DNA of 7,275 nt from contig CAKVDZ010000021.1 of the NCBI GenBank assembly GCA_934728585.1, forward strand, positions 1-7,275, read 5' to 3'. The notes beneath the pieces were generated by a model that did no database searches, was not told the DNA's origin, and was given only the letters and a program-made list of their open reading frames with translations. This stretch comes from an uncultured Candidatus Melainabacteria bacterium. GTDB taxonomy: Bacteria > Cyanobacteriota > Vampirovibrionia > Gastranaerophilales > Gastranaerophilaceae. Made by a program: the position numbers and the translations under genes. Shown one piece after another: positions 5,198 through 7,275 of the stretch. Numbering within the stretch: the first letter of the stretch is position 1; each line of letters starts with the position of its first letter.

Positions 5198-6409
5198 ATG
5201 AGAAGATTAATAAATTTGTCTGCATTCGTTTTAGCGATGTTGATTATTGTATTTATGTTGATTCCAACAAAAACCGTGAACAGAAATGCTACAGTTTATG
5301 TTGAACACGAATGGGATACGCTAGAAAATGTTATTTTGGGCTCTCCAAAGATGCTTTCAGTACCTCAAATTCATAAATCAATTTTAGGATATGGTTACAT
5401 TGTAAACAACGAAAAAATTATGAAAGAAGCACCAGGAAAGCCAATTCAACAAGTTAATCCTTTTGTTTACTCAAACATAACTACTGAATCAGACGGCGTT
5501 GCAAAAGAATTAAAAGACAAATCTGTTAATGTTGTAAGATTTAACCCAGAAGTTCTTGACTTAGCTGAACTTCAATTTATGAAAAATATTCAACAAGGTA
5601 ATAACTTCTTATATCCAAAAGATGCAGTTTTTGTTGTTGGTAATAACGTTATTGAATGTTCTCAACGCGTTCCAATGCGTGATAAAGAACGTTATATTGT
5701 AAGAAGAATATTCAAAAAATTAACAGCTGATGATCCATCTGTGAGATATATTGCGGTTCCAGCTCCATCTCCGTCGTTTCCAGATAAAGGTTTATATTTA
5801 GAGGGTAGTGACGTTTTAGTAGATGGTAATAATGTTTACGTTGGTTGCTCTGGACGTGGTACATCTCCATCTGGAGTTCGTTGGTTACAATCGGTACTAG
5901 GTCCAAAATATAAAGTTTACAGAGTAGATTTTTCAGGCTTTGTTCACTTGAATTCGGTTCTAACTTTGGTACGACCAGGTTTGGGTATTAGAGTATCTGG
6001 TGCAATTAAAAGCGATTTACCTAAGCCTATTGCAAAATGGGATTTTATTGAAGTTAAACCTGAAGATGCAAAATTGTATGCAACAAGTATTCTTGTAGTA
6101 GGTCCAAACAAGGTCTTAGTTGATGAAAGATTTGAGCCTTTAATTGAACAGTTACGTAATAAAAATGTCGATGTAACAGTAGTTCCATTTGAAGAAATTT
6201 CAGGCCTTGGTGGTGGATTAAGTAGTTTCTATTCACCAATTAAAAGAACTTATAACAAAGAAATTAATACTGAAAAAATTAATGCTGAATACTTCAAAAA
6301 ACATTTTAATGATTTTTTAGAGGCAGTAAAAACATTTAATTACTCAGAATTTTTCTCAAATATTCAAATGTTTGTAACAGAAAAAATTAATACAATAATG
6401 CATAAATAG
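5198..6409 (+). CDS. membrane-anchored glycine amidinotransferase-fold protein lacking the catalytic Cys
   Basis: Glycine amidinotransferases (AGAT/StrB family) move an amidino group from arginine using a Cys-His-Asp site. This 403-aa protein follows the human AGAT pattern over most of its length: EWDTLENVILGSP (38-50), YPKDAVFVVGNNVIE (139-153), EGSDVLVDGNNVYVGCSGRG (202-221), GVRWLQSVL (226-234), HLNSVLTLVRPGL (250-262) and GLGGGLSSFYSPIKR (336-350). Asp142, Asp205 and His250 match catalytic-site positions. The nucleophile does not: human AGAT ends LGGGFHCWTCDVRR, and here His-Cys is Ser342-Ser343. Asn252 also replaces the Asp of HID. Residues 1-4 are basic and 5-23 form a hydrophobic helix without a clear cleavage site, so the domain is probably anchored and outside the cytoplasm. 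A charged helical tail (354-403) follows the point where AGAT ends. The start is fixed by AGGAAGG. Activity as an amidinotransferase is doubtful; ligand binding, structural or altered chemistry are possible. Confidence 0.82.
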   Translation: MRRLINLSAFVLAMLIIVFMLIPTKTVNRNATVYVEHEWDTLENVILGSPKMLSVPQIHKSILGYGYIVNNEKIMKEAPGKPIQQVNPFVYSNITTESDGVAKELKDKSVNVVRFNPEVLDLAELQFMKNIQQGNNFLYPKDAVFVVGNNVIECSQRVPMRDKERYIVRRIFKKLTADDPSVRYIAVPAPSPSFPDKGLYLEGSDVLVDGNNVYVGCSGRGTSPSGVRWLQSVLGPKYKVYRVDFSGFVHLNSVLTLVRPGLGIRVSGAIKSDLPKPIAKWDFIEVKPEDAKLYATSILVVGPNKVLVDERFEPLIEQLRNKNVDVTVVPFEEISGLGGGLSSFYSPIKRTYNKEINTEKINAEYFKKHFNDFLEAVKTFNYSEFFSNIQMFVTEKINTIMHK

Positions 6410-6436
6410 AATTTTCTGTTTAGGTTTGTAAAATTA

Positions 6437-6463
6437 TTGATTTTTCTTTATTTGTAGTATTAT
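6437..6463 (+). promoter_or_regulatory. possible clpP promoter
   Basis: TATTAT at 6458-6463 matches the -10 consensus at five of six positions and lies 24 bases before the clpP ATG. TTGATT at 6437-6442 is the best -35, but the 15-base spacer is short. No terminator is visible between 6410 and 6436, so readthrough from the upstream gene is also possible. Confidence 0.35.
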
Positions 6464-6487
6464 GAGAATATAAATTAAGGAGAAAAA

Positions 6488-7108
6488 ATGGAAAGTTTAG
6501 ATAGATCAAAAATTTTAAGCTATGTGCCAACTGTTATTGAAGCATCATCAAGAGGTGAACGCTCTTTTGATATTTTTTCAAGATTATTAAGAGAAAGAAT
6601 TATTTTCTTGGGTGATGAAATTGATGATGAGTTGGCAAATTCAATTGTTGCACAAATGTTGTTACTAGATAGCGAAAACCCAGAAAAAGATATTATGTTG
6701 TATATCAATAGCCCAGGTGGTGTTATCACAGCAGGTATGGCTATTTATGATACTATGCAATTAATTAAAGCTGATGTTCAAACAATTTGTATCGGTGAAG
6801 CTGCATCAATGGGCGCATTCTTACTTTGCTCTGGTACAAAAGGAAAAAGAATGGCTTTACCAAGTGCAAGAATTATGATTCACCAACCTTTAGGTGGTGC
6901 ACAAGGTCAAGCAACAGATATTGAATTAGAAGCAAAAGAAATTTTGAGAATGAAAAAGATGTTAACAGAAATTATAGCTTCAAATTCGGGTCAAGACGTT
7001 GAAAAAGTTGTTGCAGACTGCGAACGTGACCACTATTTATCAGCTCAAGAAGCTATGGAATATGGTTTAATTGATAAAGTTTTGCTTTCAACTCACGATA
7101 AAAAATAA
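6488..7108 (+). CDS. clpP: ATP-dependent Clp protease proteolytic subunit ClpP
   Basis: Serine peptidase that forms a double heptameric barrel and, with a Clp ATPase (ClpX, ClpA or ClpC type), degrades unfolded and tagged cytoplasmic proteins. The triad is complete: Ser107 in GEAASMGAFLL (103-113), His132 in MIHQPLGG (130-137) and Asp181 in CERDHYLS (178-185). The oxyanion-loop signature YINSPGG (72-78) and the handle helix QATDIELEAKEIL (141-153) are present. Residue 104 is Glu where Gln is found in E. coli. A short N-terminal stretch before YVPTVIEASSRGERSFDIFSRLL (12-34) may be a propeptide. At 206 aa the length is standard. AAGGAG (6477-6482), five bases before the ATG, fixes the start. 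Neither tig nor clpX, frequent neighbours in other bacteria, adjoins it inside the window. A terminator follows, so it may be a one-gene unit. Confidence 0.97.
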   Translation: MESLDRSKILSYVPTVIEASSRGERSFDIFSRLLRERIIFLGDEIDDELANSIVAQMLLLDSENPEKDIMLYINSPGGVITAGMAIYDTMQLIKADVQTICIGEAASMGAFLLCSGTKGKRMALPSARIMIHQPLGGAQGQATDIELEAKEILRMKKMLTEIIASNSGQDVEKVVADCERDHYLSAQEAMEYGLIDKVLLSTHDKK

Positions 7109-7140
7109 TTATTTTTATAAACATATCTAAGAACATGTAG

Positions 7141-7180
7141 TGGCGCGGATTTCTACTGAAATCCGCGCTATTTCTATATT
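7141..7180 (+). terminator. intrinsic terminator after clpP
   Basis: GCGCGGATTTC (7143-7153) and GAAATCCGCGC (7158-7168) form a perfect 11-bp stem with a TACT loop. The tail after it is T-rich but interrupted (TATTTCTATATT), so termination may be less complete than after secY. It starts about 33 bases after the clpP stop. No A-tract precedes the stem closely, so it seems directed to the plus strand. Confidence 0.72.
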
Positions 7181-7222
7181 ATTTTTATTGTTCTTAATAA
7201 AACTTAACAAATGGCGGAAAAC

Positions 7223-7275
7223 ATGGCAATTATTGGATTTAGAAATACTTTATATAAATGTAAGGTAAAGGTTAA
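7223..7275 (+). CDS. possible 5' end of a gene running off the window
   Basis: An open frame runs from ATG 7223 to the edge, reading MAIIGFRNTLYKCKVKV. GCGGAA lies about five bases upstream as a weak ribosome site. The same frame has an earlier ATG at 7211 (adding MAEN) with no ribosome site. Only about 17-21 codons are visible, and I recognise no family. It follows the clpP terminator, as a new transcription unit would, but no clear promoter is seen. It could equally be chance. Confidence 0.25.
   Translation, partial: MAIIGFRNTLYKCKVKV

Noticed and set aside
6221..6226. Ser-Ser at the nucleophile site as a frameshift or sequencing error
   Set aside because: The frame stays open with conserved GGG before and IKR after; two adjacent codons (AGT AGT) differ from His-Cys codons at several bases, so a single error does not explain it.
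5712..6239. Two minus-strand frames opposite the amidinotransferase-like gene (5712-5906 and 6054-6239)
   Set aside because: No ribosome sites and no recognisable sequence; the plus-strand gene is continuous and family-matched.
6520..6729. Minus-strand frame opposite clpP
   Set aside because: ClpP is unmistakable on the plus strand; this frame is its shadow.

Overview
The window is low-GC bacterial DNA, densely packed, with strong AAGGA-type ribosome binding sites and intrinsic terminators. The best clue to the host is ribosomal protein S5. Its core (EWQERVVQIRR, KVVKGGKKLSFRA, GNQKGQVGVG) reads like cyanobacterial S5. Together with the high AT content, this suggests a non-photosynthetic relative of Cyanobacteria (Melainabacteria/Vampirovibrionia, perhaps Gastranaerophilales). 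That placement is inference from motifs, not from a search.

Layout. Bases 1-142 hold a relatively GC-rich repeat region, with a perfect 25-bp palindrome whose first 20 bases recur exactly 120 bp later. A well-formed sigma70-type promoter then leads into a family 2 glycosyltransferase (228-1043, +). This converges, one base apart, on a hemolysin III/PAQR-type membrane protein (1045-1665, -). Next is an unrecognised small Cys-rich, Lys-rich protein (1825-2163, -), whose stop codon lies inside its own terminator. A divergent intergenic region of about 260 bp separates it from a four-gene ribosomal/secretion operon on the + strand: rpsE, rpmD, rplO, secY (2423-5140). This is the distal part of the usual spc operon, without its normal upstream neighbours (rplR, rplF and others) and without adk/map/infA after secY. 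A strong terminator follows secY. Its U-tract runs straight into the ribosome binding site of the next gene, a membrane-anchored protein of the glycine amidinotransferase fold (5198-6409). Last is clpP (6488-7108) with a terminator after it, and possibly the first codons of another gene at the right edge.

How the genes relate. rpsE-rpmD-rplO-secY couples synthesis of 30S and 50S proteins to the Sec translocon channel, and rplO and secY are translationally coupled by a TAATG overlap. ClpP is the peptidase of the Clp protease and a separate housekeeping unit. The glycosyltransferase, PAQR protein and small Cys-rich protein are accessory and show no functional link to each other.

The most unusual item is the amidinotransferase-like protein. 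It keeps the fold signatures and the Asp and His positions, but the conserved His-Cys pair that holds the nucleophile reads Ser-Ser. It also has an N-terminal membrane anchor and an extra C-terminal helical tail. It looks like a surface-exposed pseudoenzyme, or an enzyme with altered chemistry, placed between secY and clpP. No CRISPR array, tRNA, rRNA, transposase or phage gene is visible.
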